Below, one piece after another: positions 1 through 9,040 of a DNA stretch of 64,000 nucleotides. The translations under genes were made by a program, and so were the position numbers. Location: the NCBI RefSeq assembly GCF_019733355.1, contig NZ_JAIHLQ010000021.1:53774-117773 (forward strand), written 5' to 3'. The notes under the pieces are model-generated. The model searched no databases. It had not been told where the DNA came from and saw nothing but the letters and a program-made list of their open reading frames with translations. Numbering within the stretch: the first letter of the stretch is position 1; the number at the start of each line of letters is the position of its first letter. The stretch is from Pseudomonas baetica. GTDB lineage: Bacteria; Pseudomonadota; Gammaproteobacteria; Pseudomonadales; Pseudomonadaceae.

Positions 1-1854
1 CTCCAGTTGCATCTCCCGACCTTCAATAGCGGCTTTTACTACAGCGCGCGTCGAAGAAGCGCCGAGTACACCGGCCAGCAAGCGCTCGGTGTGGGCGATC
101 CATTCGCCGTCAGCGTTCTGGTTCGGGTTGTAGCCTTTGCCCTGACGATAAGCGAAACGAATGAAGCTCTGCCGCGCGCGTTCTTCACCGACAAACCGCG
201 CCGCCAGTTGCAGCAAGTCGTCGATCTGCACCGCCAGCATCGAGCGCGCGCTCGGGCGGGCGCTGATTTCCTGGCCGATAAAACGCCCGGCCTGCCAGTG
301 CTCCGACACCCGTGTGCGGGATAACACCGAGACCCACGCAAACAGGGTGAAGTTACCCGCCAGTGACAGCACCACGCCTTGAGTCAACGGCGAGATCGGC
401 AGGTTCAGCGGGTTGCCGTGCAGCCAAGCCAACCCCGGGAAGCTGCTCAGCGACCAACCCAGACTGTGGGCAGCAATAGGCAGAACCAGCGTGTAAAACC
501 ACAGGAACGTGCCAGCGGCGAGGCCGGCAAAGACGCCACGGCGGTTCGCCTGTTTCCAGTACAAGGCGCCGAGCATGGCCGGGGCGAGTTGGGTGACCGC
601 GGCGAAGGCGATCTGGCCAATGGTCGCCAGGCTCGCCGTCGAGCCCAGCAAGCGATAGCTGACGTAAGCCAGCAGCAAGATCACCACGATGCTTACGCGC
701 CGTACCGAGAGCATCCACTGACGGAACACTTCGAACGGGCGCTCGGCGTTATTGCGTCGCAGCAACCACGGCAACAGCATGTCGTTGGAGACCATCGTCG
801 ACAGCGCCACACTGGCGACAATCACCATGCCGGTGGCCGCCGAAGCGCCGCCGATAAACGCCAGTAACGCCAGCGCCGGATGGGCCTGCGCCAGTGGCAG
901 GCTGATCACGAACGAATCGGGCAGCACGTCGCTCGGTAGCAGCATCTGACCGGCGAGGGCGATCGGTACCACAAACAGCGCGGCCAAGGCGAGGTATGCC
1001 GGGAACACCCATTTGGCCAGGCGCAGATCCTGCGGATCAATGTTCTCGACCACCGTGACGTGGAACTGCCGGGGCAGACAGATGATCGCCATCATCGCCA
1101 CGCCGGTCTGCACCACCATCGAAGGCCAGTTAATGGTCTCTTTCCAGTATTGCTCAAGGCGCGGGGCGAGCATCGCTTGGTTGAACAGATCGTCGAAACC
1201 GTCGTAGAGGCCATAGGTCACGAAGGCGCCGACGGCCAGAAACGCGAAGAGTTTGACCAGTGATTCGAACGCAATCGCCAACACCATGCCCCGGTGGTGT
1301 TCCGTGGCATCGAGGTTGCGGGTGCCGAAGACAATGGTGAACAGCGCCAGCACCAGTGACACGATCAGCGCCGTGTCCTGGCCGCGAGTGCCCATGGCGT
1401 CGACGCCGGCGCCGATCAACAGGTTAACGCCCAGGACGATACCTTTGAGTTGCAGGGCGATATAGGGCAGGACGCCAACCAGGCAGATCAGCGCCACGAC
1501 CACCGCCAGCGATTGTGATTTGCCGTAGCGCGCCGCGATGAAGTCGGCGATGGAGGTGATGTTCTCCTGTTTGCTGATCATCACCATTTTTTGCAGAACC
1601 CACGGCGCGCCCACTAAAAGCAGGATTGGCCCGAGGTAAATCGGCAGAAATGCCCACAATTGCTCGGCGGCCTGGCCGACTGCGCCGAAGAATGTCCAAC
1701 TGGTGCAGTAAACGGCCAGCGACAGGCTGTACACCCAGGCACGCATTCGCGGTGGCAGCGGTGTGCTGCGACGGTCGCCGTAGAAGGCGATGGCGAACAT
1801 GATGGCCATATAGGCCAGGGCGACGGCGGCGATCAGCCCGGTGGACAACGACAT
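1..1854 (-). CDS. SSS-domain hybrid sensor histidine kinase, N-terminal part (cut by window edge)
   Basis: The gene is open to the left edge, so only the first 618 residues are present. The protein starts MSLSTGLIAAVALAYMAIMF and runs as a sodium:solute-symporter-like bundle of about 12-13 membrane helices over roughly residues 1-500. A soluble stretch follows (RSMLAVQIDDLLQLAARF and onward) that in this family leads into PAS, histidine kinase and receiver domains outside the window. The ATG at 1854 has a GGGAG ribosome site just upstream. Pseudomonads carry several such SSS-kinase hybrids, CbrA being the best known; this N-terminus does not look like CbrA. The ligand is unknown. The symporter call is seen directly; the kinase half is inferred from the family. 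Confidence 0.8.
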   Translation of the reverse strand, partial: MSLSTGLIAAVALAYMAIMFAIAFYGDRRSTPLPPRMRAWVYSLSLAVYCTSWTFFGAVGQAAEQLWAFLPIYLGPILLLVGAPWVLQKMVMISKQENITSIADFIAARYGKSQSLAVVVALICLVGVLPYIALQLKGIVLGVNLLIGAGVDAMGTRGQDTALIVSLVLALFTIVFGTRNLDATEHHRGMVLAIAFESLVKLFAFLAVGAFVTYGLYDGFDDLFNQAMLAPRLEQYWKETINWPSMVVQTGVAMMAIICLPRQFHVTVVENIDPQDLRLAKWVFPAYLALAALFVVPIALAGQMLLPSDVLPDSFVISLPLAQAHPALALLAFIGGASAATGMVIVASVALSTMVSNDMLLPWLLRRNNAERPFEVFRQWMLSVRRVSIVVILLLAYVSYRLLGSTASLATIGQIAFAAVTQLAPAMLGALYWKQANRRGVFAGLAAGTFLWFYTLVLPIAAHSLGWSLSSFPGLAWLHGNPLNLPISPLTQGVVLSLAGNFTLFAWVSVLSRTRVSEHWQAGRFIGQEISARPSARSMLAVQIDDLLQLAARFVGEERARQSFIRFAYRQGKGYNPNQNADGEWIAHTERLLAGVLGASSTRAVVKAAIEGREMQLE

Positions 1855-2007
1855 GCAACACTCCCGACAGAAGACTCCCTGGCACTCCTGCCCGGGCGGA
1901 CAGTCTCGCATGAGTGTGGCGGTTAGTCAGTGTCGACCAAGGTCTTGGCGTGGCGGGGTGTCGCAGATGTGGAACCGGGTGGTTTTCATGGTGACTTGTC
2001 GGGCTTT

Positions 2008-2072
2008 TTCGCGAGCAGGCTCGCTCCCACATTTGGAACGTATTCCCCTGTGGAAGCGAGCGTGCTCGCGAA
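2008..2072. repeat. REPIN (two inverted REP palindromes)
   Basis: TTCGCGAGCAGGCTCGCT at 2008 and its inverted partner AGCGAGCGTGCTCGCGAA ending at 2072 flank a short spacer. This is the REP-doublet structure common in intergenic DNA of fluorescens-group pseudomonads. It lies between the kinase start and the tail of the tetR gene. Confidence 0.85.
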
Positions 2073-2076
2073 GACG

Positions 2077-2616
2077 TCAGCCCTGCAACGCGATATCAAT
2101 CAACCGATGCAGCTCTTGCACCTCAAGCGCCGACGCCGAAAACAGAATGCGAAACACCACCGGCGACACCACCAGATTGATCAGCCGATCAACGCTTGGT
2201 GCCGGCTCATCGGGGTAGCGCTCAATGATGGTCTGCAACTGCGCCCCGATAATCGTCACGCAATGGCCTGGCGTCGCGCTCGCCTGCACGTCGCGCATCA
2301 TGTTGCGCCCAGGCTCGGAACTCATTTCATCGAGATACTGCTCGGCCCACGCGCGAATATCGCCGCGCAGGCTGCCGGTTTCAGCCGGCGCGCTGTCGGG
2401 GCGCATGCGGGCGAGGGCGACGTCGGCCAGCAACGCAGCCAAATCACCCCAGCGCCGATAGATCGTCGACGGCGTAACGCCTGCGCGCGCCGCGATTTGC
2501 GGGACGGTCACGCTTGAGCGCTCCTGTTCTTGCAGGAGTGCGTGAACAGCCGAGTGAATCGACTCTTGCACCCGGGTGCTGCGACCGCCGGGGCGTAAAC
2601 CTTCTTTAATAGCCAT
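2077..2616 (-). CDS. TetR/AcrR-family transcriptional regulator
   Basis: A 179-residue protein. Residues about 35-60 (VTVPQIAARAGVTPSTIYRR) form a typical TetR helix-turn-helix, followed by a helical ligand-binding domain with a conserved-looking RPDSAPAETGSLRGDIRAW segment. It is divergently transcribed from the MFS gene at 2708, and the shared 91-bp gap holds a near-perfect 43-bp inverted repeat that is the probable operator. It is most likely the local repressor of that transporter. The effector cannot be told from sequence. Confidence 0.85.
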   Translation of the reverse strand: MAIKEGLRPGGRSTRVQESIHSAVHALLQEQERSSVTVPQIAARAGVTPSTIYRRWGDLAALLADVALARMRPDSAPAETGSLRGDIRAWAEQYLDEMSSEPGRNMMRDVQASATPGHCVTIIGAQLQTIIERYPDEPAPSVDRLINLVVSPVVFRILFSASALEVQELHRLIDIALQG

Positions 2617-2662
2617 GCGGCAGACCTTAACACAAAGAATTTGCTTTAAGCGTTGGGCGGTA

Positions 2663-2705
2663 GCACACTCCGCAAAAGCAAAAAATTAGCTTTAGCGGAG
2701 TGTGC
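2663..2705. promoter_or_regulatory. Large inverted repeat between tetR and MFS gene, probable operator
   Basis: The arms GCACACTCCGCAAAAGC (2663-2679) and GCTTTAGCGGAGTGTGC (2689-2705) are complementary over 17 bp with one mismatch, around an A/T-only spacer. The right arm contains the GGAG ribosome site of the MFS gene starting at 2708, so the structure could act both as a TetR operator and as an RNA hairpin hiding the ribosome site. A related half-site, GCTTTAAGCG, lies at about 2643. Confidence 0.65.
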
Positions 2706-2707
2706 CC

Positions 2708-3895
2708 ATGAATAGTCCCGTTTCCCATCGTTCGAACTTGTGGTTTCTGGCGATCACCTTACTCAGTTTTCTCGCCGCTTCCACTGCGCCGACGCCGTTG
2801 TATCACCTGTATCAGGATCAGCTGCATTTCTCGGCAGCAGTGCTGACCCTGATTTTCGGTGTCTATGCACTGAGTCTGCTGGCGGCGTTATTAACCGTCG
2901 GTTCGCTCTCCGATCACCTGGGGCGCAAACCAGTGATCTTCACGGCTGTGCTGCTCAATGCGTTGGCGATGTTGCTGTTCATTTATGCCGACAGCGTCAG
3001 TGGGTTGATTGCAGCGCGGGTTCTGCAAGGCTTCGCCACCGGCATGGCCACCGCGGTTTTAAGCGCCACGTTGCTGGACACCGACCGCCAGCAAGGGCCG
3101 TTGATCAACAGCGTTGCACCGCTGCTGGGCATGGCGCTGGGCGGCATGGGCTGCGGGTTGCTGGCCGAGTTCGCCCCGGCGCCGTTGCAACTGACTTACT
3201 GGCTGCTGCTGGCGCTGTTTGTGGTGCAGGCGCTGTACGTCTGGCGTTTGCCGGAAAGTGTAACGCCGCAAGCCGGGGCGTGGGCGTCATTGCGGCCGAC
3301 GTTGCATGTACCGATTCAGGCCCGTGCAACGTTGTGGCGAGTGTTGCCGCTGAACACCGCAACCTGGGCGCTCGGCGGTTTCTATGCCTCCCTCGCGCCA
3401 TCGCTGGTGCGCGCCGCCACCGGTTCCACTTCCAACCTGGTCGGCGGCGCAACCGTGGCGGCATTGACCGTGACCGGCGCACTGATGATCTTCACCCTGC
3501 GCAGTCGCAGCGCCAAACGGGCCTTGCAGTTGGGTGCGAGTCTGCTGCCGATGGGGCTGGTGCTGATTCTGCTTGGCGTGCACAGCGCCAGTCTGTCGCT
3601 GTTTTTCCTCGGCACGCTGGTGGCAGGCTGCGGCTTTGGCGCCGGGTTCCTCGGCGCCGTGCGCAGTCTGGTGCCACTGGCCTTGGCTCATGAGCGCGCC
3701 GGGTTGATGTCGGCGTACTACGCGCTGAGTTATTTGGCGTTCTGCCTGCCAGCGTTGCTCGCCGGATACTTGGCATGCCGCTTTGGTTTGCTCGCGACCA
3801 CCGATGGCTATGGTGCGGTGCTGATCGTGTTGGCGCTAGGCGCTTTGTTGCTCAGTCTGCGTGCTCAACCGGCCAAGGTGTGCAACGCTCCATAA
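2708..3895 (+). CDS. MFS (DHA1-type) drug/metabolite efflux transporter
   Basis: A 395-residue, 12-helix permease of the inner membrane. The loop after helix 2 reads SDHLGRKPVIF, the MFS signature, and helix 5 carries ALGGMGCGLLAEF, resembling the antiporter motif region. The ATG at 2708 is preferred over the upstream GTG at 2702 because GGAG sits seven bases before it. Proton-driven export of a small hydrophobic compound is the usual role of this family. The divergent TetR gene is its likely regulator. The substrate is unknown. Confidence 0.85.
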   Translation: MNSPVSHRSNLWFLAITLLSFLAASTAPTPLYHLYQDQLHFSAAVLTLIFGVYALSLLAALLTVGSLSDHLGRKPVIFTAVLLNALAMLLFIYADSVSGLIAARVLQGFATGMATAVLSATLLDTDRQQGPLINSVAPLLGMALGGMGCGLLAEFAPAPLQLTYWLLLALFVVQALYVWRLPESVTPQAGAWASLRPTLHVPIQARATLWRVLPLNTATWALGGFYASLAPSLVRAATGSTSNLVGGATVAALTVTGALMIFTLRSRSAKRALQLGASLLPMGLVLILLGVHSASLSLFFLGTLVAGCGFGAGFLGAVRSLVPLALAHERAGLMSAYYALSYLAFCLPALLAGYLACRFGLLATTDGYGAVLIVLALGALLLSLRAQPAKVCNAP

Positions 3896-3947
3896 CCGGC
3901 GCGGTTTCGGTTAGCCTTGCCCGGCCATTCTTCTCACGGATCGACTC

Positions 3948-4259
3948 ATGAAGATTATTCGCAGCAAAACTTTCACTGCTGACCGAGCCTGGGGTGCGCT
4001 GGACATCGCCAACATGAACGGCATTACCACACGCCTGCACTGGACCGATCAGCCCTATAAATGGCACGTCAATGATGGCGAGGAAGTGTTCGTGGTGCTC
4101 GATGGGCAAGTGTCGATGCATTACCGCGAGGAGGGCGAAGAAAAACAGGTGCAGCTTGACGTTGGCGACATCTTCTACGCCTCGGTTGGCACCGAGCATG
4201 TCGCCCATCCGCAAGGCGCGGCGCGGATTCTGGTGATCGAGAGCGAAGGTAGCGTTTGA
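3948..4259 (+). CDS. Cupin-domain protein
   Basis: A 103-residue single-cupin protein. The first cupin motif region is WHVNDGEEVFVVLDGQ and the second is DVGDIFYASVGTEHVAHP. The first motif has one histidine (WHVNDGEE) rather than the usual HxH, while the second ends in EHVAH, so a metal site is possible but not certain. It sits 52 bp after the MFS gene and may be read through from it. Function within the broad cupin family cannot be assigned. Confidence 0.8.
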   Translation: MKIIRSKTFTADRAWGALDIANMNGITTRLHWTDQPYKWHVNDGEEVFVVLDGQVSMHYREEGEEKQVQLDVGDIFYASVGTEHVAHPQGAARILVIESEGSV

Positions 4260-4364
4260 CTGCTTATTGGTAAAATAGATAACAGTTAGAGATATTACCC
4301 GTTATATAGATATTCGATTCGGTTCTACCATGGACTCAACCTCACCAGAGGACAGGAGTTCACG

Positions 4365-5516
4365 ATGACTTGCCCCAACAGCGCCAAACCCGGCATCAAG
4401 CCGTTCAATCAACTTCAGCATCCGCGTGAAGTGATCCGTCAATTCACCCCTAACTGGTTCGCCGCGACCATGGGCACCGGCGTGCTGGCGTTGGCACTGG
4501 CGCAATTGCCGTTGACCCTTCCCGGGATGCACGCTGTGGCCGAAGGGTTGTGGTTGTTCAACATCCTGTTGTTCTCATTGTTTAGTGCTGCTTACGCCGC
4601 CCGCTGGATGCTGTTTTTCGACGAGGCGCGGCGGATTTTCGGCCATTCCACCGTGTCGATGTTCTTCGGCACCATTCCCATGGGGCTGGCGACGATCATC
4701 AACGGCTTCCTGGTGTTCGGTCTGCCGCGCTGGGGCGATGGGGTGATTCAGCTTGCTGAAGTGCTGTGGTGGGTTGATGTGGCGATGTCGCTGGCCTGCG
4801 GCGTGTTGATCCCGTACATGATGTTCACGCGCCAGGAACACAGCATTGATCAGATGACCGCCGTTTGGCTGTTGCCAGTCGTGGCTGCGGAAGTCGCGGC
4901 GGCCAGCGGTGGTTTGCTCGCCCCGCACCTGACCGATGCCCACTCGCAACTGGTGGTGTTGACCACAAGCTACGTGCTTTGGGCATTTTCCCTACCGGTA
5001 GCGTTCAGCATTCTGACCATCCTGCTGCTGCGTATGGCCCTGCACAAATTGCCTCACGAAAACATGGCAGCGTCGAGCTGGCTGGCACTCGGACCTATCG
5101 GCACCGGGGCGCTGGGCATGTTGCTGCTGGGCGCTGATGCGCCGGCCATCTTCGCGGCCAACGGTCTGCCGGGCATCGGTGAAATCGCTGCGGGTCTGGG
5201 ACTTGTCGCTGGGATCACTTTGTGGGGCTTTGGCTTGTGGTGGATGTTGATGGCGTTGCTGATCACCGTTCGCTATCTGCGTGACGGCATCCCGTTCAAC
5301 CTCGGCTGGTGGGGATTCACCTTCCCGTTGGGCGTGTATTCGCTGGCAACCTTGAAGCTGGCGAGCACGCTCAACCTGACATTTTTCAGTATTTTCGGCA
5401 CGGTGTTGGTTACTTTGCTGGCGGTGATGTGGCTGATTGTCGGCAAGCGAACCCTGCAAGGCGCCTGGCGCGGCGAGCTGTTTGTCTCGCCGTGCATTGC
5501 AGGTTTGAAGAAATAA
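4365..5516 (+). CDS. TDT-family (TehA/SLAC1-like) anion exporter or channel
   Basis: A 383-residue, about 10-helix membrane protein. The start FTPNWFAATMGTGVLALAL (residues about 26-45) is the hallmark of the tellurite-resistance/dicarboxylate transporter fold, and later helices show SLACGVLIPYMMF, ALGPIGTGALGMLLLG and LGWWGFTFPLGVYSLAT. The family includes TehA, malate exporters and sulfite exporters; GTG in helix 1 and the LGWWGFTFPLG segment fit the sulfite/C4-dicarboxylate branch. A CAGGAG ribosome site precedes the ATG. The upstream 105 bp contain an A/T-rich stretch (ATAGATAACAG and on) that could hold the promoter. Confidence 0.85.
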   Translation: MTCPNSAKPGIKPFNQLQHPREVIRQFTPNWFAATMGTGVLALALAQLPLTLPGMHAVAEGLWLFNILLFSLFSAAYAARWMLFFDEARRIFGHSTVSMFFGTIPMGLATIINGFLVFGLPRWGDGVIQLAEVLWWVDVAMSLACGVLIPYMMFTRQEHSIDQMTAVWLLPVVAAEVAAASGGLLAPHLTDAHSQLVVLTTSYVLWAFSLPVAFSILTILLLRMALHKLPHENMAASSWLALGPIGTGALGMLLLGADAPAIFAANGLPGIGEIAAGLGLVAGITLWGFGLWWMLMALLITVRYLRDGIPFNLGWWGFTFPLGVYSLATLKLASTLNLTFFSIFGTVLVTLLAVMWLIVGKRTLQGAWRGELFVSPCIAGLKK

Positions 5517-5613
5517 CCTGAAAAGTTTAGGTAAGGTGTGGCCTGGATCGCGGTTCGAGATTCCAATAAGAAGTATCCAGGCCTCCCTCTACAAAAACAG
5601 GTACACACGGAAG

Positions 5614-7488
5614 ATGAGCCACCCCTCACAGTTCAACCTGCTGCGCACCCGGCGCTTCTTGCCGTTTTTCATCACGCAGTCGCTCGGTGCGTTCAACGAC
5701 AACGTGTTCAAGCAGTCGTTGATCCTCGCCATTCTTTATCGGCTGACCATCGAAGGTGACCGCTCCATCTGGGTCAACCTGTGCGCGCTGCTGTTTATCC
5801 TGCCGTTCTTTCTGTTCTCGGCGCTGGCCGGACAGTTCGGTGAGAAGTTCGCCAAGGACGCGCTGATCCGTCTGATCAAACTGGCGGAAATCGCCATCAT
5901 GGCGGTGGGATCGGTCGGTTTTCTCTTCGATCATCTGTCACTGATGCTGGTCGCGCTCTTCGCCATGGGCACGCATTCGGCCTTGTTCGGGCCGGTGAAG
6001 TATTCAATCCTGCCGCAGGCATTGCGCGAGGATGAGCTGGTGGGTGGCAACGGGTTGGTGGAGATGGGCACGTTTCTGGCGATTCTGGCCGGGACCATCG
6101 GTGCCGGGGTCATCATGTCTTCTACTCATTACGCGCCACTGGTGTCGACCGCCATCGTCGGCATCGCGGTGCTGGGCTATCTGGCCAGCCGCAGCATTCC
6201 CCGTGCGGCGGCTGCGTCGCCGCAAATGCGCTTGAACTGGAACATCTTCAGCCAGTCCTGGGCGACCTTGAAACTGGGTCTGGGCCAGACGCCAGCGGTG
6301 TCGCGCTCGATTGTCGGCAACTCGTGGTTCTGGTTTGTCGGGGCGATTTATCTGACGCAAATCCCGGCCTACGCCAAGGAGTGGATGCACGGTGATGAGA
6401 CCGTGGTCACGCTGATTCTTACGGTGTTCTCGGTCGGTATCGCGCTGGGGTCGATGCTCTGCGAAAAGCTTTCCGGGCGCAAAGTCGAGATCGGCCTGGT
6501 GCCTTTCGGCTCGTTCGGCCTGACTGTGTTTGGCCTGCTGCTGTGGTGGCATTCCGGTGGAATTCCCGACAGCGTCACCGGCCATAGCTGGACCGAAGTG
6601 CTCGGCTTCGCACACACCTGGGCAGTGTTGGTCGACATTCTCGGTCTTGGCGTTTTCGGTGGTTTCTACATCGTGCCGCTGTACGCACTGATTCAGTCGC
6701 GCACCGCCGAGAACGAGCGGGCGCGGGTGATCGCGGCCAACAACATTCTCAACGCACTGTTTATGGTGGTCTCGGCGATTGTCTCGATCGTGTTGCTGAG
6801 TGTGGCCAAGTTGTCGATTCCGCAGCTGTTTCTGGTGGTTTCGCTGCTGAACATCGGCGTCAACGCCTACATCTTCAAGATCGTTCCCGAGTTCAGTATG
6901 CGTTTCATGATCTGGCTGCTCAGCCATTCCATGTACCGCGTGGAGCATCGCAATCTGGAAGCGATTCCGGATGAAGGTGCAGCGCTGCTGGTGTGCAACC
7001 ACGTTTCGTTTGTCGACGCCTTGCTGATTGGCGGCGCGGTGCGTCGGCCGATTCGCTTTGTCATGTACTACAAGATCTACAACTTGCCGGTGCTGAACTT
7101 TATCTTCCGCACGGCGGGGACAATTCCGATTGCCGGACGCAACGAAGACATTCAGATCTACGAAAAGGCCTTCAGCCGGATAGCCCAGTATCTGAAGGAC
7201 GGTGAGCTGGTGTGTATCTTTCCGGAAGGCAAGTTGACGGCCGATGGCGAGATCAACGAGTTCAAGGGCGGACTGACGCGGATTCTGGAGGAGACACCGG
7301 TGCCGGTGATTCCGCTGGCATTGCAGGGGTTGTGGGGGAGTTTCTTCAGTCGCGATCCGAACAAGGGCGTGTTCCGCCGGTTGTGGTCGCGGGTGACGTT
7401 GGTGGCCGGACCGGCGGTGGCTGTGGAAGCCGCGCAGCCGGCGAAATTGCAGGAGTTGGTGGGGGCGTTGCGCGGGACAGTCAGATAG
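5614..7488 (+). CDS. MFS (LplT-like) transporter fused to a PlsC-type acyltransferase
   Basis: A 624-residue fusion. Residues 1 to about 425 are an LplT-like 12-helix MFS domain (QSLGAFNDNVFKQSL near residue 25). Residues about 440-624 are a glycerolipid acyltransferase with the NHxxxxD box (NHVSFVD), the GTIPIAGR block and FPEGKLTADG. Proteins of this shape move lysophospholipids across the inner membrane and re-acylate them; the third Aas domain (acyl-ACP synthetase) is absent. ATG at 5614 is chosen because the family N-terminus (SHPSQFNLLRTRRFLP) begins there, although the frame is open further upstream. Confidence 0.85.
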   Translation: MSHPSQFNLLRTRRFLPFFITQSLGAFNDNVFKQSLILAILYRLTIEGDRSIWVNLCALLFILPFFLFSALAGQFGEKFAKDALIRLIKLAEIAIMAVGSVGFLFDHLSLMLVALFAMGTHSALFGPVKYSILPQALREDELVGGNGLVEMGTFLAILAGTIGAGVIMSSTHYAPLVSTAIVGIAVLGYLASRSIPRAAAASPQMRLNWNIFSQSWATLKLGLGQTPAVSRSIVGNSWFWFVGAIYLTQIPAYAKEWMHGDETVVTLILTVFSVGIALGSMLCEKLSGRKVEIGLVPFGSFGLTVFGLLLWWHSGGIPDSVTGHSWTEVLGFAHTWAVLVDILGLGVFGGFYIVPLYALIQSRTAENERARVIAANNILNALFMVVSAIVSIVLLSVAKLSIPQLFLVVSLLNIGVNAYIFKIVPEFSMRFMIWLLSHSMYRVEHRNLEAIPDEGAALLVCNHVSFVDALLIGGAVRRPIRFVMYYKIYNLPVLNFIFRTAGTIPIAGRNEDIQIYEKAFSRIAQYLKDGELVCIFPEGKLTADGEINEFKGGLTRILEETPVPVIPLALQGLWGSFFSRDPNKGVFRRLWSRVTLVAGPAVAVEAAQPAKLQELVGALRGTVR

Positions 7489-7508
7489 TCGCTGACTTCA
7501 AGGGCCCC

Positions 7509-7590
7509 TTCGCGAGCAAGCTCGCTCCCACATTCAGCCGCGTTCTGTCAGAGGAATACGGTCAACTGAGGGCGCGGGCTTGCTCGCGAA
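7509..7590. repeat. REPIN
   Basis: TTCGCGAGCAAGCTCGCTC at 7509 and the inverted GCGCGGGCTTGCTCGCGAA ending at 7590 flank a roughly 40-bp spacer. It lies between the convergent acyltransferase-fusion and gdx genes. Confidence 0.85.
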
Positions 7591-7602
7591 AGCAGTTGTG
7601 GC

Positions 7603-7917
7603 CTAAGCGCTGACCTTGAGGCCAATCAACCCGGTAATGATCAACGCCACACTGGCCAACCGAATCAGCGCCATCGACTCGCCAAACAAAATGATTCCGG
7701 CAATCACCGTGCCCACGGCACCGACGCCGGTCCAGATCGCATAAGCCGTGCCCAGCGGCAACTCCTTCATCGCAAGGCCCAGCAGGCCAAGGCTGATGGC
7801 CATGGCCGCAACGGTCAGTGCGGTGGGGAGCGGGCGGGTGAAGCCGTCAGTGTATTTCAGGCCGACGGCCCAGCCGACTTCAAACAGGCCGGCGCAAAAC
7901 AGAATGATCCAGGACAT
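7603..7917 (-). CDS. gdx: SMR-family guanidinium exporter (Gdx/SugE)
   Basis: A 104-residue, four-helix small multidrug resistance protein. Helix 1 has CAGLFEVGWAVGLKYTDGF with the essential glutamate in FEVGWAVGLK, and helix 3 has GTAYAIWTGVGAVGTVIAG. The FEVGWAVGLKYTDGF pattern belongs to the SugE/Gdx subgroup, shown elsewhere to export guanidinium in exchange for protons as a dual-topology dimer. Its leader carries a guanidine-II riboswitch, which independently supports this substrate. The ribosome site GGAGGT directly follows the second riboswitch hairpin. Confidence 0.93.
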   Translation of the reverse strand: MSWIILFCAGLFEVGWAVGLKYTDGFTRPLPTALTVAAMAISLGLLGLAMKELPLGTAYAIWTGVGAVGTVIAGIILFGESMALIRLASVALIITGLIGLKVSA

Positions 7918-7925
7918 GGGAGACC

Positions 7926-7990
7926 TCCATCGATTGATGGGGTCGTCCCCGGGTTGATGACTCGATCGAGCCGCAGGGTCGTCCCCGCGT
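7926..7990 (-). promoter_or_regulatory. Guanidine-II riboswitch (mini-ykkC) upstream of gdx
   Basis: On the minus strand there are two hairpins with identical ACGA tetraloops: CGCGGGG-ACGA-CCCTGCG (7971-7989) and GGGG-ACGA-CCCC (7939-7950). They are separated by about 20 nt and followed at once by the gdx ribosome site. Twin stem-loops with ACGR loops are the definition of the mini-ykkC class. Guanidine binding to the paired loops is known to free the ribosome site in this class. Confidence 0.9.
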
Positions 7991-8036
7991 TGCGAAATAG
8001 TCTGACGAGCATTAACCCAGGGATCAAGTTTTGAAA

Positions 8037-9002
8037 TCAGTCCGCTGTTTGTCGTGACAGCATTTGACGATCTTCTTTCTCACTCATTCGCCGGAAGTAT
8101 GTCGAAAGCAGTGCCCCGGAAATGTTGTGCCAAACGCTGAACAGCGCGCTCGGCACTGCCGCCAATGGCGAGAAATGCGCGCTGGCCAGCGCGGCGCCCA
8201 AACCGGAGTTCTGCATCCCGACTTCCAGTGCCAGCGATTTGCGCTGGGCCAACGGCAACTTGAACAGGCGCCCGGTGAAGTAACCCAGCACGTAGCCGAA
8301 GCTGTTGTGCAGCATCACCACGGCCATGATCAGCAGGCCGGATTCGGCAATTTTCGCCTGACTGGCCGCTACCACGGCGGTGACGATGATCACGATGCTG
8401 ACCACCGACACCAGAGGCAACACATCGACCGCGTGGCGAACCCTATCGCCGAGCAAACGTTGAGCAACGACGCCGAGGATGATCGGCAGCAGCACCACTT
8501 GCAGGATCGACCAGAACAGCTCCATGAATGACACCGGCAACCACGCCGAGGCCAGCAGCCAGATCAGTGCCGGGGTCAGCAGCGGGGCGAGGAGGGTGGT
8601 GACGGCGGCGATGGCCACCGACAGCGCCAAGTCGCCGCGGGCCAGCCAGGTCATCACGTTGGAGGAGGTGCCGCTGGGGCAGCAGCCAACCAGAATCACG
8701 CCGACAGCAATTTCTGGCGGTAGGTGAAACGCTTGGCACAACAACCACGCCACGCCGGGCATGATCACGAAATGCGCGACCACGCCCAGCGCCACACGCC
8801 ATGGGTGGCGGGCAACGGCAGCGAAGTCGTCGAGTTTGAGGGTCAGGCCCATGCCGAACATCACCAGTCCGAGCAACGGCACGATGGCGCCTTTGAGGCC
8901 AAGGAACCATGCCGGTTGCAGGAACGCCACGACGGCGAAAATCAGAACCCAGTAAGCGAAGGTGTTGCCGACAAAGCGGCTGAGTGCAGCCAGTGCGCGC
9001 AT
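8037..9002 (-). CDS. Bile acid:Na+ symporter (BASS) family transporter
   Basis: A 321-residue, 9-10-helix membrane protein. It shows the family motifs VILVGCCPSGTSSNVMTWLARGDLALSV (residues about 105-130) and EVGMQNSGLGAALA (about 265-280), the two crossed helices that hold sodium. Bacterial members carry organic acids such as pantoate or sulfated compounds; the substrate here is unknown. The start at 9002 has an AAGGAT ribosome site. A longer reading frame runs up through the neighbouring REPIN and is rejected as the true start. Confidence 0.88.
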   Translation of the reverse strand: MRALAALSRFVGNTFAYWVLIFAVVAFLQPAWFLGLKGAIVPLLGLVMFGMGLTLKLDDFAAVARHPWRVALGVVAHFVIMPGVAWLLCQAFHLPPEIAVGVILVGCCPSGTSSNVMTWLARGDLALSVAIAAVTTLLAPLLTPALIWLLASAWLPVSFMELFWSILQVVLLPIILGVVAQRLLGDRVRHAVDVLPLVSVVSIVIIVTAVVAASQAKIAESGLLIMAVVMLHNSFGYVLGYFTGRLFKLPLAQRKSLALEVGMQNSGLGAALASAHFSPLAAVPSALFSVWHNISGALLSTYFRRMSEKEDRQMLSRQTAD

Positions 9003-9040
9003 GGCCCGATCCTTATTATTAGTCACACCACAAAACCAAT

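Noticed and set aside
6004..7002. 332-codon open frame on the minus strand
   Set aside because: It is antisense to the MFS-acyltransferase fusion and is rich in His, Gln and Arg as shadow frames are.
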